Positions 33,348 to 42,213 of a DNA stretch of 64,000 nucleotides are shown one piece after another (position 1 is the stretch's first letter; every line of letters starts with the position of its first letter). The translations under genes were made by a program, and so were the position numbers. Source of the DNA: an uncultured Oscillospiraceae bacterium (GTDB taxonomy: Bacteria; Bacillota; Clostridia; Oscillospirales; Oscillospiraceae). The stretch spans positions 62,001-126,000 of the forward strand of contig CANQXG010000002.1 in NCBI GenBank assembly GCA_947627735.1, in the 5' to 3' direction. The notes under the pieces are model-generated. The model was not told the DNA's origin, made no database searches, and saw nothing but the letters and a program-made list of their open reading frames with translations.

Positions 33348-34091
33348 TCAGGGGCCAAAGACCCACAGCTTCCACATGGCGAAGGCCTCCCGGATGGCAT
33401 AGTTCAAAAACAGCACCGGCATGGTGGTCCGGGCGGCCACCAGCTTAGGCTCGCACCCCAGGCGCCGGGCCATCCAGCCCAGGCGGTGCAGATGGTACTC
33501 GCTGGAGAGGATGGCCACCCGTCCGGCGGGGGCGCCGTCCCGGGCGGCGATGAGGGCCAGGGAGTTGGAGATGTTCTCGTAGCTGTTGCGGGCGGCCTCC
33601 TCCAGGATGAGCCGGTCCGGGTCCACGCCCCGGTCCGTGAGCCAGTTGAACATGGCCTGGGCCTCGCTCAGGTCCTCCCCAGGCCCCTGACAGCCGGAGA
33701 GCACCGCGTCGGAGTTGGGGTTGGCGTTGAGCCATTTCAGCGCTCCCTGCAGCCGGTCGGCCAATGAGCGGCTGGGCACGGAGCCGTTCACCCCTGCCCC
33801 GCACACGATCAGGTGGGGCGCGGCGGTGTCCGCGTCGGAGCGGCAGTCCGCCAGCACCGGTATCTCCGCCGCCAGAAAACAGGCCGCGCCGATGAGCAGT
33901 ATCACGATCATAGCTGTCCTCGTCCGCCGGGCGGCGGCGGTGCCCCTGCCGGCCAGCAGGCCGAACAGGGCCAGCACCGCGCTCAGCCCCAGAAACACCA
34001 GCGCCATCATCCGGTAGCCCGCCAGGGCAAAAGCGAACACGCCGCTGGCGCCGGCGCACAGCGCCGCGGCGATATAAAGGGCCTTTTTCAT
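33348..34091 (-). CDS. YdcF/SanA-type membrane protein (DUF218)
   Basis: A 247-residue protein with two or three N-terminal hydrophobic helices (ALYIAAALCAGASGVFAFAL, MALVFLGLSAVLALFGLLAG, MIVILLIGAACFLAAEI). An extracytoplasmic DUF218 domain of about 150 residues follows. Family marks are LIVCGAGVNG, NPNSDAVLSGCQGPGEDLSEAQAM and ILSSEYHLHRL. Related proteins (SanA, ElyC, YdcF) act in envelope or lipid-carrier homeostasis. The start overlaps the stop of the ABC-F gene (ATGA at 34088-34091), so it is translated with it. The exact role is unknown. Confidence 0.88.
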   Translation of the reverse strand: MKKALYIAAALCAGASGVFAFALAGYRMMALVFLGLSAVLALFGLLAGRGTAAARRTRTAMIVILLIGAACFLAAEIPVLADCRSDADTAAPHLIVCGAGVNGSVPSRSLADRLQGALKWLNANPNSDAVLSGCQGPGEDLSEAQAMFNWLTDRGVDPDRLILEEAARNSYENISNSLALIAARDGAPAGRVAILSSEYHLHRLGWMARRLGCEPKLVAARTTMPVLFLNYAIREAFAMWKLWVFGP

Positions 34092-35959
34092 TGCTCCGCC
34101 AGGGCCTCCCACTGCTCGTAGAGCCCGTCCAGCGTCTGCTGCAGGGCGGCCTTTTCCTCGCCCAGGGCCATGAGCTTCTGGTAGTCGGCGGCGTTGGCCT
34201 CCTCCTGGGCCGTCAGCTCCGCCAGGGCGCTTTCCAGCTTTCCGATCTCCCGCTCCAGCCGGGCCAGGGCCTTGCCGGTGTCGGCGGGGCGGGGGGCGCG
34301 GCCAGGGGCCTTGGGCCGGGGCTCATGGCGCTTGGCGGCGTGGTCCAGCTCGGTCTGCCGGGCCTTGTACTGCTGGTACTCCGTATAGCCCCCGGCGAAG
34401 TCCGTCAGGGCGCCGTCCTTCAGCTCCCATATGCGGGTGGCGAACCGGTCGGTGAACCAGCGGTCGTGGCTGACGAAGAGAAGCGTGCCGCCGTAGTCGT
34501 CCAGGGCCTGCTCGATCCACTCCCGGCTGGCGATGTCCAGGTGGTTGGTGGGTTCGTCCAGGATGAGGAAATTGATGTCGCTCTTCATCAGCATACACAG
34601 CCGCAGCCGGCTCTGCTCGCCGCCGGAGAGGCTGCCCACGGTCTTGAACACGTCCTCGCCGGTGAAGTTGAAGGCGGCCAGCCGGTCCCGGGCGTCCTGG
34701 GGCTGGGCCTTGTCGTCGTATATCAGGGTGTCTACCAGTGTCCTCTCCGGGTGGGAGAAGGTCACCAGCTGGGGCAGATAGGCCGTGCGGATGGCGGGAC
34801 CCAGGCGGGTATAGCCCGCGTCCGGCGTCACCTCGCCCAGGATGATCTTCACCAGGGTGGACTTGCCGCTGCCGTTGTCGCCCATGACGGCCACCCGCTC
34901 CCCGGGCCGGATCAGCAGGTCCAAATGCTCGAACAGCCGCTTTTCCCCGAAGGCCTTGCCCATGTCCTGGGCCACCATCACCTCGTCGCCGAAAAACTCC
35001 CGCTCCTTGAACCGGGCGTTCAGCTTCCGCTCCTTCTGGGGCTTGGGGGCGGTCTGAAGGCGGGCGATGCGCTTTTCCATGGAGAAGGCCCGCTTGTATA
35101 GCTTGTCGTTGCCCAAAAAGGCCCACAGCCGCAGGTCCCGGGCCGCCTGCTCCAGGTGGGCGATCTCCTTTTGGCTCTTCTCATACTGCCGGCGCAGCTC
35201 CTCATAGCGGCGCTGTTTTTCCTCGATGTAGAAGCTGTACGCCCCGGCGTAGAACCGGCACACGCCCCCGTTCAGCTCGATGGTCCGCTGGGCCACGGTG
35301 TCCAGGAACCACCGGTCGTGGCTGACGGTGAGCACGGTGCCCTTGAACCGGCCCAGGAACTCCTCCAGCCACTGGGTGCTCTTCAGATCCAGGTGGTTGG
35401 TGGGTTCGTCCAGCAGCAGGATGTCCGTGTCCTCCAGCAGCAGCCGGGCCAGGTTCACCCGCGTCTTCTCCCCGCCGGAGAGGCTGTCGAAGCTCTGCGC
35501 CCGCATGGCCGGGCCGATGTCCAGGCCCCCGGCCACCCGGTCCCGCTCATAGTCGGAGGCGTAGCCCCCCAGCCGGTCATATTCCGCCGCCAGGCGGTCG
35601 TACCGGGCCAGGACGGCGGGGGAGGCGTCGGTCTGCATGGCCGTCTCCAGCTCGGTCATCTGCTCCCGGATGCGGTCCAGATGGCGCACCGCGGAGCGCA
35701 GCACGTCCTCCACGGTGTAGCCGTCGGGGTAGACGGGGATCTGGGAGATCAGTACCACCCGCTTGCCCGCGGCCAGGACCACCTCTCCCTCGTCCGGTTC
35801 CAGCGCACCTGTGATGACGCGCAGCAGGGTGGTCTTGCCGGCCCCGTTGGGGCCCAGCAGCGCCACCCGCTCGCCGGCGCGGATATCGAAGCTCACGCCC
35901 CGGAGGATCTCGGTGCCCCCGAAGCCCTTTTTCACGTTCTGCAGGGATATGTCGATCAT
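34088..35959 (-). CDS. ABC-F family ATPase (Uup/YdiF-like)
   Basis: A 623-residue soluble protein with two ABC domains and no transmembrane helices. Domain 1 has GPNGAGKTTLLR (about residue 37), SLSGGEKTRVNLA and LLLDEPTNHLD. Domain 2 has MGDNGSGKSTLVK, SLSGGEQSRLRL and LILDEPTNHLD. A charged interdomain linker lies around residues 240-300. A C-terminal coiled-coil-like extension (ALARLEREIGKLESALAELTAQEE) resembles Uup/YdiF. Such proteins act on the ribosome; some protect against antibiotics, others have housekeeping roles. Nothing here marks it as a resistance factor. It is 35 bases from the penicillin-binding-protein gene upstream. Confidence 0.93.
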   Translation of the reverse strand: MIDISLQNVKKGFGGTEILRGVSFDIRAGERVALLGPNGAGKTTLLRVITGALEPDEGEVVLAAGKRVVLISQIPVYPDGYTVEDVLRSAVRHLDRIREQMTELETAMQTDASPAVLARYDRLAAEYDRLGGYASDYERDRVAGGLDIGPAMRAQSFDSLSGGEKTRVNLARLLLEDTDILLLDEPTNHLDLKSTQWLEEFLGRFKGTVLTVSHDRWFLDTVAQRTIELNGGVCRFYAGAYSFYIEEKQRRYEELRRQYEKSQKEIAHLEQAARDLRLWAFLGNDKLYKRAFSMEKRIARLQTAPKPQKERKLNARFKEREFFGDEVMVAQDMGKAFGEKRLFEHLDLLIRPGERVAVMGDNGSGKSTLVKIILGEVTPDAGYTRLGPAIRTAYLPQLVTFSHPERTLVDTLIYDDKAQPQDARDRLAAFNFTGEDVFKTVGSLSGGEQSRLRLCMLMKSDINFLILDEPTNHLDIASREWIEQALDDYGGTLLFVSHDRWFTDRFATRIWELKDGALTDFAGGYTEYQQYKARQTELDHAAKRHEPRPKAPGRAPRPADTGKALARLEREIGKLESALAELTAQEEANAADYQKLMALGEEKAALQQTLDGLYEQWEALAEQ

Positions 35960-35994
35960 AGGAAAAACTGCCTTGTCTCAGATTGCGCCGGGCG

Positions 35995-37314
35995 TCATCC
36001 CAGCACCGCCACCGCCTTTTGCAGCACCGCGTTGGCGATGGGGGAGGCCACGTAGTACCCGCCGCCGGCCCGCTCCGCGATCACCACGAAGGCCAGGGGC
36101 GCGTTGGCGTTGGTGATGAAGCCGGCGAACCAGGCGTGGGTGCCGCCGTAGGTTTCGGCGGTGCCGGTCTTGGCGTGCATCTCCAGGCCGGGATAGGTGC
36201 CCGCGCCGTATTCGTACTGGACGTTATAGCTCATCATCTCCGACAGGGTCTGGGCGGTGGCGGGGTCCATCAGCTGCACCTGCTGCGGCTTCTCCCCGGC
36301 CAGGAGCGTGGGTTCCACGCACGTCCCGCCGTTGGCGATGGCCCCCACGAAGCGCAGGAAGGCGTAGGGGCTGATAAGGTCCTCGTACTGACCGATGCCG
36401 GCCCAGGACGCGTCCCCGTCCCCCTGGGCGGCAGGCACGCTGCCGGCGGCGGTGGATATCTCGTCCGTCAGTTCATGGGATGCGGTCAGGCCGTATGCCT
36501 CGGCATAGCGGGCGATGGTGTCGCCCCCCAGCTGGCGGGCGATCTCCCCGAAGGCCACGTTGCAGGAGTGGGCCAGGGCCTGCTCCACGGTGATGGTGCC
36601 GTGGTGGCCGGTGCACACGATGCGCTGGCCGCCGATGATGGTCTCGCCGTTGCAGGTGAAGGTCTGCTGCCATATGTCCGGGATCTGCTCGATGGCGGCG
36701 GCCATGGTCACCAGCTTGAACACCGATCCCGGCGTGAACACGGAGCTGATGGCCCGGTTGATGAAGGCCCCCTCGTAGGCAGGGTCGTCCAGGTCGAAGT
36801 GGATGCCATCCTGGGGGTCCCAGCCGGGAGTGGAGGTCAGGCACAGGATCTCCCCGGTCTTGTAGTTGTATACCAGCACGGCGCCCTTTTTGCCGCTGAG
36901 GGCGTCATAGGCGGCGGCGCACACGTCGCTGTCCAGGGTCAGCTGCACGGTGCCGCCGTCGGTGGTGGTGCCGGTGAGCAGGGAGTAGTTGATAAGCTCC
37001 GGCCTGTAGTTGGACAGGATGCTGGTGCCGATGTTCCCCTCCAAGTCGCCCACCACATGCAGGCAGCCCCGGCGCACGGAGGCGTCCTCCGCGTACAGGA
37101 ACCCGCCCTCTCCGGCGCCCGCCAGCAGGTTCCCGTTCCGGTCCAGCACGGCGCCCCGGTTCAGCACGCCCTGGGTGTAGACGCTGTCGTTGGCGTAAAA
37201 CGACGCCCAGTCCCCGCCGTCCCGGACGAGGCGGAAGATGTATATGCCCATGCCGGCCACCATGACGGCTACCAGCAGCAGCACGGACAGGGCGCGTCCG
37301 GTCACTTTCTTCAT
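35995..37314 (-). CDS. class B penicillin-binding protein (PbpA-type transpeptidase)
   Basis: A 439-residue membrane-anchored transpeptidase. A TM helix lies at about residues 10-30 (ALSVLLLVAVMVAGMGIYIF). Active-site motifs are SVFK in TPGSVFKLV, SCN in AHSCNVAFGE, and KTGTAET. The dimerisation domain is short, as in mycobacterial PbpA, rather than the long one of PBP2/PBP3. The start overlaps the stop of the FHA-FtsW gene by four bases (ATGA), the expected pairing of a SEDS glycosyltransferase and its cognate bPBP. It cross-links peptidoglycan during growth, division or sporulation. Confidence 0.93.
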   Translation of the reverse strand: MKKVTGRALSVLLLVAVMVAGMGIYIFRLVRDGGDWASFYANDSVYTQGVLNRGAVLDRNGNLLAGAGEGGFLYAEDASVRRGCLHVVGDLEGNIGTSILSNYRPELINYSLLTGTTTDGGTVQLTLDSDVCAAAYDALSGKKGAVLVYNYKTGEILCLTSTPGWDPQDGIHFDLDDPAYEGAFINRAISSVFTPGSVFKLVTMAAAIEQIPDIWQQTFTCNGETIIGGQRIVCTGHHGTITVEQALAHSCNVAFGEIARQLGGDTIARYAEAYGLTASHELTDEISTAAGSVPAAQGDGDASWAGIGQYEDLISPYAFLRFVGAIANGGTCVEPTLLAGEKPQQVQLMDPATAQTLSEMMSYNVQYEYGAGTYPGLEMHAKTGTAETYGGTHAWFAGFITNANAPLAFVVIAERAGGGYYVASPIANAVLQKAVAVLG

Positions 37315-39140
37315 CTGCGCCCTCCCCGGGGTCCATACCCGTCGTCGTACCACTGGCCGCCATCATCGGCGTCGTCCTCGTCATAGCCGTCGCCGTACCA
37401 GCCCTCGTCCTCGGCCCCGCCGTCCTCCACGCCGGCGCCGCCGGTGAACCGCTCCGGGCGCACCACGGCGAAGCTGGCCCGGGCGCGGGTGTCGCAGCCC
37501 TTGACGAAGGCCAGCATCATCCAGCAGGCCAGAAGGCTGGTGCCGCCCACGGACACGAAGGGGAAGGTGACGCCGGTGAAGGGCAGGATGTCCATGGTGC
37601 CCAGCACATTCAGGATCATCTGCACCAGCATCATGCTCACCGCCGCCGCGCCGGCGATGACGAAATAGCTGGACCGGCCCGCGGAGGCGTTTTTCACCGC
37701 GAATATGGCCATGGCCAGCAGGCTCACCACGCAGCACAGGGCCGTGATAAGGCCCAGCTCCTCGCTGACCACCGCGAAGACCATGTCCGTCTCCGCGGCG
37801 TATATGTCCACCAGCCAGCCGTTGCCGGCGCCCTGGCCGAACAGGCCGCCGCTGGCCGCGGCGGACATGGCCCGGACCTGCTGGAAGCCCTTGTCGTAGA
37901 TGTCCTCCCACACGTGGCCCCAGACGGCGAAACGGCTCAGTGTCTCCGGTTTCAGGGACAGAACCACCATCACCGCCAGCACCGCGCTGCCCACCGCCAG
38001 AAAGGCCGTGGCGAAGCTGCCGGAGCGCATGAAGGATATGACCAGGAACGTGACGAAAAACACCAGCGCCGTGCCGAAGTCGCCCATCAGGGCCAGCAGC
38101 CCCACGCAGGCGGCGGAGAAGCCGATGTAGAAGATCAGGTTCCGGTCCACGAACAGCCGGTCCAGGGTGGCCGCCCCGGCGTAGATGTACAGCACCTTCA
38201 CCAGCTCCGACGGCTGGATGGTCAGGTTGCCCCCCAGCTCGATCCAGCTGTAGGCGCCGTTGCGGCTGGTGGCCAGCAGGCGCGTGGCCGCCAGCATCAC
38301 CACCGCGGCGATGAAGGCGTACAGCCGCACGCTCTTGACCCGCTTCAGGTCCCGTATCCACAGGCACAAAAACACGTAAAGGCACACCGCCACCACGAAC
38401 AGGATGATGTATTTTATCATGTCGCCCGGGGTCTTGGACGCGGCCACGCTCATGCCCACCGAGGACAGCAGGAAGGCCAGCAGCTCCGGCTCGAAGCCCG
38501 TCTGGCCCGAGGCCCGCAGCACGATGAAATAGGCCCACTGCACCGCGGCCACCACGCCGAAGGCTATGGCCACGCCGGTGCCGGCGTCGGGGTTATAGGT
38601 CAGCTGCTGCAGCAGCAGAAGGATCTGGAACACCGTCAGCAGCAGCAGCGTCACCCCGGGGCGCACCCGCCGGCCCGGGGCATGGCGGTACTTGAGAAGG
38701 CTGGCCCGCTCCTGCTCCGTCAGGTCCACGAACCGGGCCGCCGCCGAACCCATGGTGAGCACGTCCGCGTCGGCGATGGGGCTGCCGCCGGGGGGCACCC
38801 GCATGTCGTTGACGTATGTTTCGCCCCGGCCCAGATTATACACCGTCCAGTTCCCGGCCGCGTCCCGGATCAGGCAGGCGTGCAGCCGCTCCACGGAGGG
38901 GTCGTTCACCTGGCCGTCCACGCTCCTGGCCCGGCCCAGGATGCACTCCCAGTGGCGCAGGGGGACCATCACGTTCCCGGGCAGATAGAGGTACGCCCAG
39001 GTCTCCGGCTCATACCGCTCCCGGAGCATGCTCCCCACGCAGCGGGCCAGGATCAGCGCCGCCACCAGGGGCAGGATATACCGGCTCAGACGGGCCAGGG
39101 TCGGACCCGCCTCGCCGAAGATCGCCGTTACCAGTTCCAC
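37311..39140 (-). CDS. SEDS-family FtsW/RodA polymerase fused to an N-terminal FHA domain
   Basis: About 609 residues. One TM helix near residues 22-42 is followed by a cytoplasmic FHA domain (about residues 50-130: CILGRARSVDGQ, SVERLHACL, NLGRGETYVND, GSAAARF). The ten-helix SEDS domain begins around residue 165, with ELGGNLTIQPSELVKV, GDFGTALVFF and FPFVSVGGTSLL near the end. The FHA core keeps GR, S and HA positions used for phosphothreonine binding. I prefer GTG 39140 because AAAGGAGG is 11 bases upstream; GTG 39152 touches the ribosome site. It would polymerise glycan strands with the downstream PBP. Confidence 0.9.
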   Translation of the reverse strand: MELVTAIFGEAGPTLARLSRYILPLVAALILARCVGSMLRERYEPETWAYLYLPGNVMVPLRHWECILGRARSVDGQVNDPSVERLHACLIRDAAGNWTVYNLGRGETYVNDMRVPPGGSPIADADVLTMGSAAARFVDLTEQERASLLKYRHAPGRRVRPGVTLLLLTVFQILLLLQQLTYNPDAGTGVAIAFGVVAAVQWAYFIVLRASGQTGFEPELLAFLLSSVGMSVAASKTPGDMIKYIILFVVAVCLYVFLCLWIRDLKRVKSVRLYAFIAAVVMLAATRLLATSRNGAYSWIELGGNLTIQPSELVKVLYIYAGAATLDRLFVDRNLIFYIGFSAACVGLLALMGDFGTALVFFVTFLVISFMRSGSFATAFLAVGSAVLAVMVVLSLKPETLSRFAVWGHVWEDIYDKGFQQVRAMSAAASGGLFGQGAGNGWLVDIYAAETDMVFAVVSEELGLITALCCVVSLLAMAIFAVKNASAGRSSYFVIAGAAAVSMMLVQMILNVLGTMDILPFTGVTFPFVSVGGTSLLACWMMLAFVKGCDTRARASFAVVRPERFTGGAGVEDGGAEDEGWYGDGYDEDDADDGGQWYDDGYGPRGGRR

Positions 39141-39215
39141 GCTGCCTGCCACCTCCTTTGCGCGGCATATGCCCGGGAGCCGAAAAGGATTTGGCCCGCC
39201 GGGGCAAGAATCTTA

Positions 39216-39244
39216 TTGACATTATACATTCCTGTAACTAAAAT
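39216..39244 (+). promoter_or_regulatory. promoter placing transcription start at the ATG (leaderless candidate)
   Basis: TTGACA and TAAAAT are 17 bases apart. The -10 box ends only seven bases before the ATG at 39252, and no purine-rich ribosome site is present, so the mRNA would begin at or next to the start codon. Confidence 0.7.
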
Positions 39245-39251
39245 GTAAACT

Positions 39252-39587
39252 ATGAAGCGAAAAACACTTTTTTGGGCGGGGCTGTTCGCCCTGCTGGCCA
39301 TAGCCGGGGCGGCGGTATACATGCTCCGGGGCGCCGGGACCGTGGCGGTGGTGACCGTGGACGGCCAGGAGGTGGACCGGGTGGACCTGACCGCGGTGGC
39401 GGTGGCCTGGGAAAAGACCTATACCTCCGAGCGGGGCTGGAACACCGTCCGGTTCTCCCCGGGCCGGGTGGCCGTGATCGACGCGGACTGCCCCGGCCAC
39501 GACTGCGTCCGCCAGGGGGACATCGCCGACGGGGCCGTGCCCATCGTGTGTCTGCCCCACCGGCTGGTCATAGAGATAGTAGACTGA
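39252..39587 (+). CDS. NusG domain II-containing (RnfG-neighbour type) membrane-anchored protein
   Basis: A 111-residue protein. It has an N-terminal TM anchor (LFWAGLFALLAIAGAAVYML) and one small beta-rich NusG-II domain (VVTVDGQEVDRVDL ... RVAVIDADCPGHDCVRQGDI ... IVCLPHRLVIEI). The C-x4-C in DCPGHDC plus the later Cys of VCLPHRL are typical of this family. It is normally found beside Gx-transporter and FMN-binding/Rnf-like genes; here the Gx-transporter gene follows one base after its stop. Function is unproven. The start ATG has no ribosome site, matching the leaderless promoter. Confidence 0.87.
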   Translation: MKRKTLFWAGLFALLAIAGAAVYMLRGAGTVAVVTVDGQEVDRVDLTAVAVAWEKTYTSERGWNTVRFSPGRVAVIDADCPGHDCVRQGDIADGAVPIVCLPHRLVIEIVD

Positions 39588-39588
39588 C

Positions 39589-40098
39589 ATGAGCAAGACG
39601 AAAAAACTGGTCGTCATGGCCCTGCTGACGGCGGTGGAGCTGACCATATGGGTCATCGAGGGCCAGATCCCCCCGCCCATCCCCGTGCCGGGGGTGAAGC
39701 TGGGGCTGGCCAGCGTGGTGACCCTCACCGCCATGAAGCTGCTGGGCCGGAAGGAGGCGGGGTGCATCCTGCTGGGGCGCATCGCCCTGGGTTGCCTGTT
39801 CGCGGGGAGCCTGTCGGCGGCGATCTTCTCCCTGGCGGGGGGCGCGCTGAGCTGGTGCGTGATGAGCGCGCTGGTGGGCCTGTTCCCGGAAAAGCTGCTG
39901 TGGGTGGTGAGCGTGTTCGGCGCCATCGGCCACAACCTGGGCCAGCTGCTGGCGGCGATGGCGGTGACGGGCACGCCGGGACTGATCTGGTACGGTCCGG
40001 CCCTGCTGACGGCGGCCATCATCACCGGCACGTTCACCGGCCTGGGGGCCATGTACCTGACCCGTGCCCTGCGGGCCTACGAGCGCAGACAGGGCTGA
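39589..40098 (+). CDS. Gx transporter family membrane protein
   Basis: A 169-residue protein with about five hydrophobic helices. It shows the family signature around IEGQIPPPIPVPGVKLGLASVVTLTAM, where two Gly/Pro turns flank the conserved GxxxGLAN-like segment. This family is sometimes annotated as heptaprenyl diphosphate synthase component I or ThiW/ECF-like S-component. The start lies one base past the NusG-II protein stop, so the two are probably co-translated. Resemblance to ECF S-components suggests vitamin or isoprenoid-precursor transport, but the substrate is unknown. Confidence 0.85.
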   Translation: MSKTKKLVVMALLTAVELTIWVIEGQIPPPIPVPGVKLGLASVVTLTAMKLLGRKEAGCILLGRIALGCLFAGSLSAAIFSLAGGALSWCVMSALVGLFPEKLLWVVSVFGAIGHNLGQLLAAMAVTGTPGLIWYGPALLTAAIITGTFTGLGAMYLTRALRAYERRQG

Positions 40099-40113
40099 AA
40101 GGAGATAACTGCT

Positions 40114-40914
40114 ATGCCTATAAACAGAAAGGACCTCAAGCGCACGGCCCGGGAGGCCATGCGCCAGGCAAAGCCGGCGCCCTATCTGGTGTCGCTGGTG
40201 TTCCTGGCGGTAGTGATGCTGCTGGGGGTGCTGGGGATGAGCCTGGACGGCACCCTGGGCGCCATGCGGGCCATGATGGAGCAGGCCATGGCCGGCGACC
40301 CGGTGCAGTATGTGGCCCCAGTGGCCCGGGGCGGCTTCTTCGGGCCGGTGCTGACCTTCGCGCTGGAGCTGATGAGCGCGGTGGTGAGCGTGGGGTTCAT
40401 CCTGTATTCCGTGCGGGTGTGGCGGCGGATGAAGGCCTCGGTGGGAAATCTGCTGGACGGATTCGGCTTTTTCCTCCGGGCGGTGGTCATCCAGATCCTC
40501 CCCACCATCCTGGTGAGCATGTGGGGGATGGTGTACATGGTGCCCGTGACCGGCCTTATCATCATGACCAATCAGACCTGGTGGACGTTCGCGGGCCTGC
40601 CGCTGATGATCCCCGCCATCCGGGCCATCTACGCCTACCGGCTGAGCGCCTATATCATGCTGGACAGGCCGGACCTGGGCTGCTGGCAGTGCGTGCTGGC
40701 CAGCAAGCGCATGATGCAGGGCCACAAGTGGGAGATGTTCAAGCTGGAGCTGAGCTTCCTGGGCTGGGCGCTGCTGTCGGCGGTGATCCCCATCGGCGGC
40801 ATCTTCCTGCTGGTGTGGGTCAGCGTCTATCAGCAGGTGACCTTCGCCGGGTACTATGACGCCGTGGCGGAGATAAGGCCGGCGGAGGACATCCCCCCGG
40901 CACCGCCGGTGTGA
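40114..40914 (+). CDS. DUF975-type multi-pass membrane protein
   Basis: A 266-residue protein beginning MPINRKDLKRTAREAM, a charged segment before the first helix, which is the usual DUF975 N-terminus. Five or six helices follow (YLVSLVFLAVVMLLGVLG; FGPVLTFALELMSAVVSVGFIL; FFLRAVVIQILPTILVSMWGMVYM; LGWALLSAVIPIGGIFLLVWV). QCVLASKRMMQGHKWEMFKLELSFLGW is the conserved DUF975 core. GAAAGGAG precedes the ATG by nine bases. The role is unknown. It is the last gene of the 39252-40914 operon. Confidence 0.85.
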   Translation: MPINRKDLKRTAREAMRQAKPAPYLVSLVFLAVVMLLGVLGMSLDGTLGAMRAMMEQAMAGDPVQYVAPVARGGFFGPVLTFALELMSAVVSVGFILYSVRVWRRMKASVGNLLDGFGFFLRAVVIQILPTILVSMWGMVYMVPVTGLIIMTNQTWWTFAGLPLMIPAIRAIYAYRLSAYIMLDRPDLGCWQCVLASKRMMQGHKWEMFKLELSFLGWALLSAVIPIGGIFLLVWVSVYQQVTFAGYYDAVAEIRPAEDIPPAPPV

Positions 40915-40920
40915 AGCGGG

Positions 40921-40953
40921 AAAAAGCAGCAGATGGCGTATCTGCTGCTTTTT
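40921..40953. terminator. bidirectional terminator
   Basis: AAAAAGCAGCAGAT, loop GGCGT, ATCTGCTGCTTTTT: a perfect 14-base palindrome with A- and T-runs, placed between the convergent DUF975-type and rodA genes. Confidence 0.93.
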
Positions 40954-40962
40954 GCTGGTTTT

Positions 40963-42117
40963 CTAAAACTCCGAGCTGTAGGATCGGAACTGGACCGGTT
41001 TTGGTCGGTATCGTATGCCGGACACCACGCCCATGGCGGCGAACATGGTGAACAGCGACGACCCTCCGTAGCTGAAGAAGGGGAGCGTCAGGCCGATGAC
41101 CGGGGTCAGGCCCGTGCACATGCCCACGCTGTTGAACAGCTGGAAGCAGATCATGGAGGCCATGCCGATGCACACCAGCATGCCGAAGGTGCTGTGGCAG
41201 TGCAGCCCCACGTACACGCACCGCAGGATGATGGCCGTCAGCAGCAATATCACCACCACGCACCCCACCATGCCCATCTCCTCGCCGATGCAGGCGAAGA
41301 TATAGTCCGCGTGCTTGCTGCGCAGGGCGCTGGACTGGGTCTGGGTGCCCTCGCCCAGGCCGGCGCCCCACAGCCGCCCGGCGGACAGCGCCAGCTTCGC
41401 CCGGGTGGGCTCCCAGCTCAGACCGAACCCGTCCGGGTCGATCTGGTCCTGGATGTAGGGCAGGAGGATGCGGTTTTTCTGGTTGTCGGACAGAACATAG
41501 TTCCACGCCAGGGGGATGGCCAGGGCCATGGCGGCGCCGCCAAACAAAAACCAATACAGCTTCACCCCCGCCGCGAACACCAGCACCGCGAACACGAAAA
41601 AGAACACCAGAGCGTTGCCCAGGTCGCTGGAGATCACCATGTACAGCGCGAACAGCGCCCCCAGGTGGGCGATCAGCTGGAAGATAGACAGCGGCGAGTT
41701 CAGGTTCCGGTACTCCTTCAGATAGGACAGGTGCTTGGCCGTGAGGATGATGTAGATGACCTTGATGACCTCCGCCGGCTGCACGCCGATGCCCAGGAAA
41801 CGCAGCCAGGCCCGGTTGCCGGTGTCGTCCTTGTAGCCCAGGGGCGTCAGCAGCAGGGCGATGAGGCCGAACTCCGCCACCACCAGCAGCGGCCACTGGT
41901 CGGCGATGATGTCCGCGTCGATGACCGTCAGGACGAAGTACAGCACGATGCCGATGAGCATGGCGAAGATCTGCACGTATATGTAGGACGAACCCATGGT
42001 GCGCGTGGCGCTGGATATGGCCACCAGCCCCATGATGGCCGAGGCCAGACACAGGGTGAACAGCAGCATATCTGCCCGCTTGAAAAAGTCGCGGAGCACA
42101 GATGTCTTGGAACGCAA
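40963..42117 (-). CDS. rodA: RodA-type SEDS peptidoglycan polymerase
   Basis: A 384-residue ten-helix SEDS protein without extra domains. It has RAWLRFLGIGVQPAEVIKVIYI (the conserved QPSE-like loop), SDLGNALVFF and GLTLPFFSYGGSSLFTMF near the end. It polymerises lipid II for cell-wall elongation. The start is TTG at 42117 with GGAGGG eight bases upstream, driven by a good promoter. A second SEDS gene lies 1.8 kb away (37311), so this window carries two, probably for different growth phases. It is convergent with the 39252-40914 operon. Confidence 0.92.
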   Translation of the reverse strand: MRSKTSVLRDFFKRADMLLFTLCLASAIMGLVAISSATRTMGSSYIYVQIFAMLIGIVLYFVLTVIDADIIADQWPLLVVAEFGLIALLLTPLGYKDDTGNRAWLRFLGIGVQPAEVIKVIYIILTAKHLSYLKEYRNLNSPLSIFQLIAHLGALFALYMVISSDLGNALVFFFVFAVLVFAAGVKLYWFLFGGAAMALAIPLAWNYVLSDNQKNRILLPYIQDQIDPDGFGLSWEPTRAKLALSAGRLWGAGLGEGTQTQSSALRSKHADYIFACIGEEMGMVGCVVVILLLTAIILRCVYVGLHCHSTFGMLVCIGMASMICFQLFNSVGMCTGLTPVIGLTLPFFSYGGSSLFTMFAAMGVVSGIRYRPKPVQFRSYSSEF

Positions 42118-42150
42118 GGGGCACGCCCTCCTTTCGGCCGGTCACGACAA

Positions 42151-42179
42151 AGTATACCACACATACGCCGCCGTGGCAA
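42151..42179 (-). promoter_or_regulatory. promoter for rodA
   Basis: On the minus strand TTGCCA and TATACT are 17 bases apart, about 33 bases before the TTG start. Confidence 0.75.
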
Positions 42180-42213
42180 ATGAAGAAATTATTAAGATGC
42201 GAGGAAGAAATAC

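Noticed and set aside
33348-34112. Longer start for the YdcF-type protein (MGGPGGA extension)
   Set aside because: The ATG at 34091 overlaps the ABC-F stop as ATGA, the normal coupling pattern here; the extension lies inside the ABC-F gene.
34088-35959. ABC-F gene as an antibiotic-resistance determinant
   Set aside because: Domain layout and charged C-terminal extension fit housekeeping Uup/YdiF; no resistance-type long interdomain linker or regulatory leader was seen.
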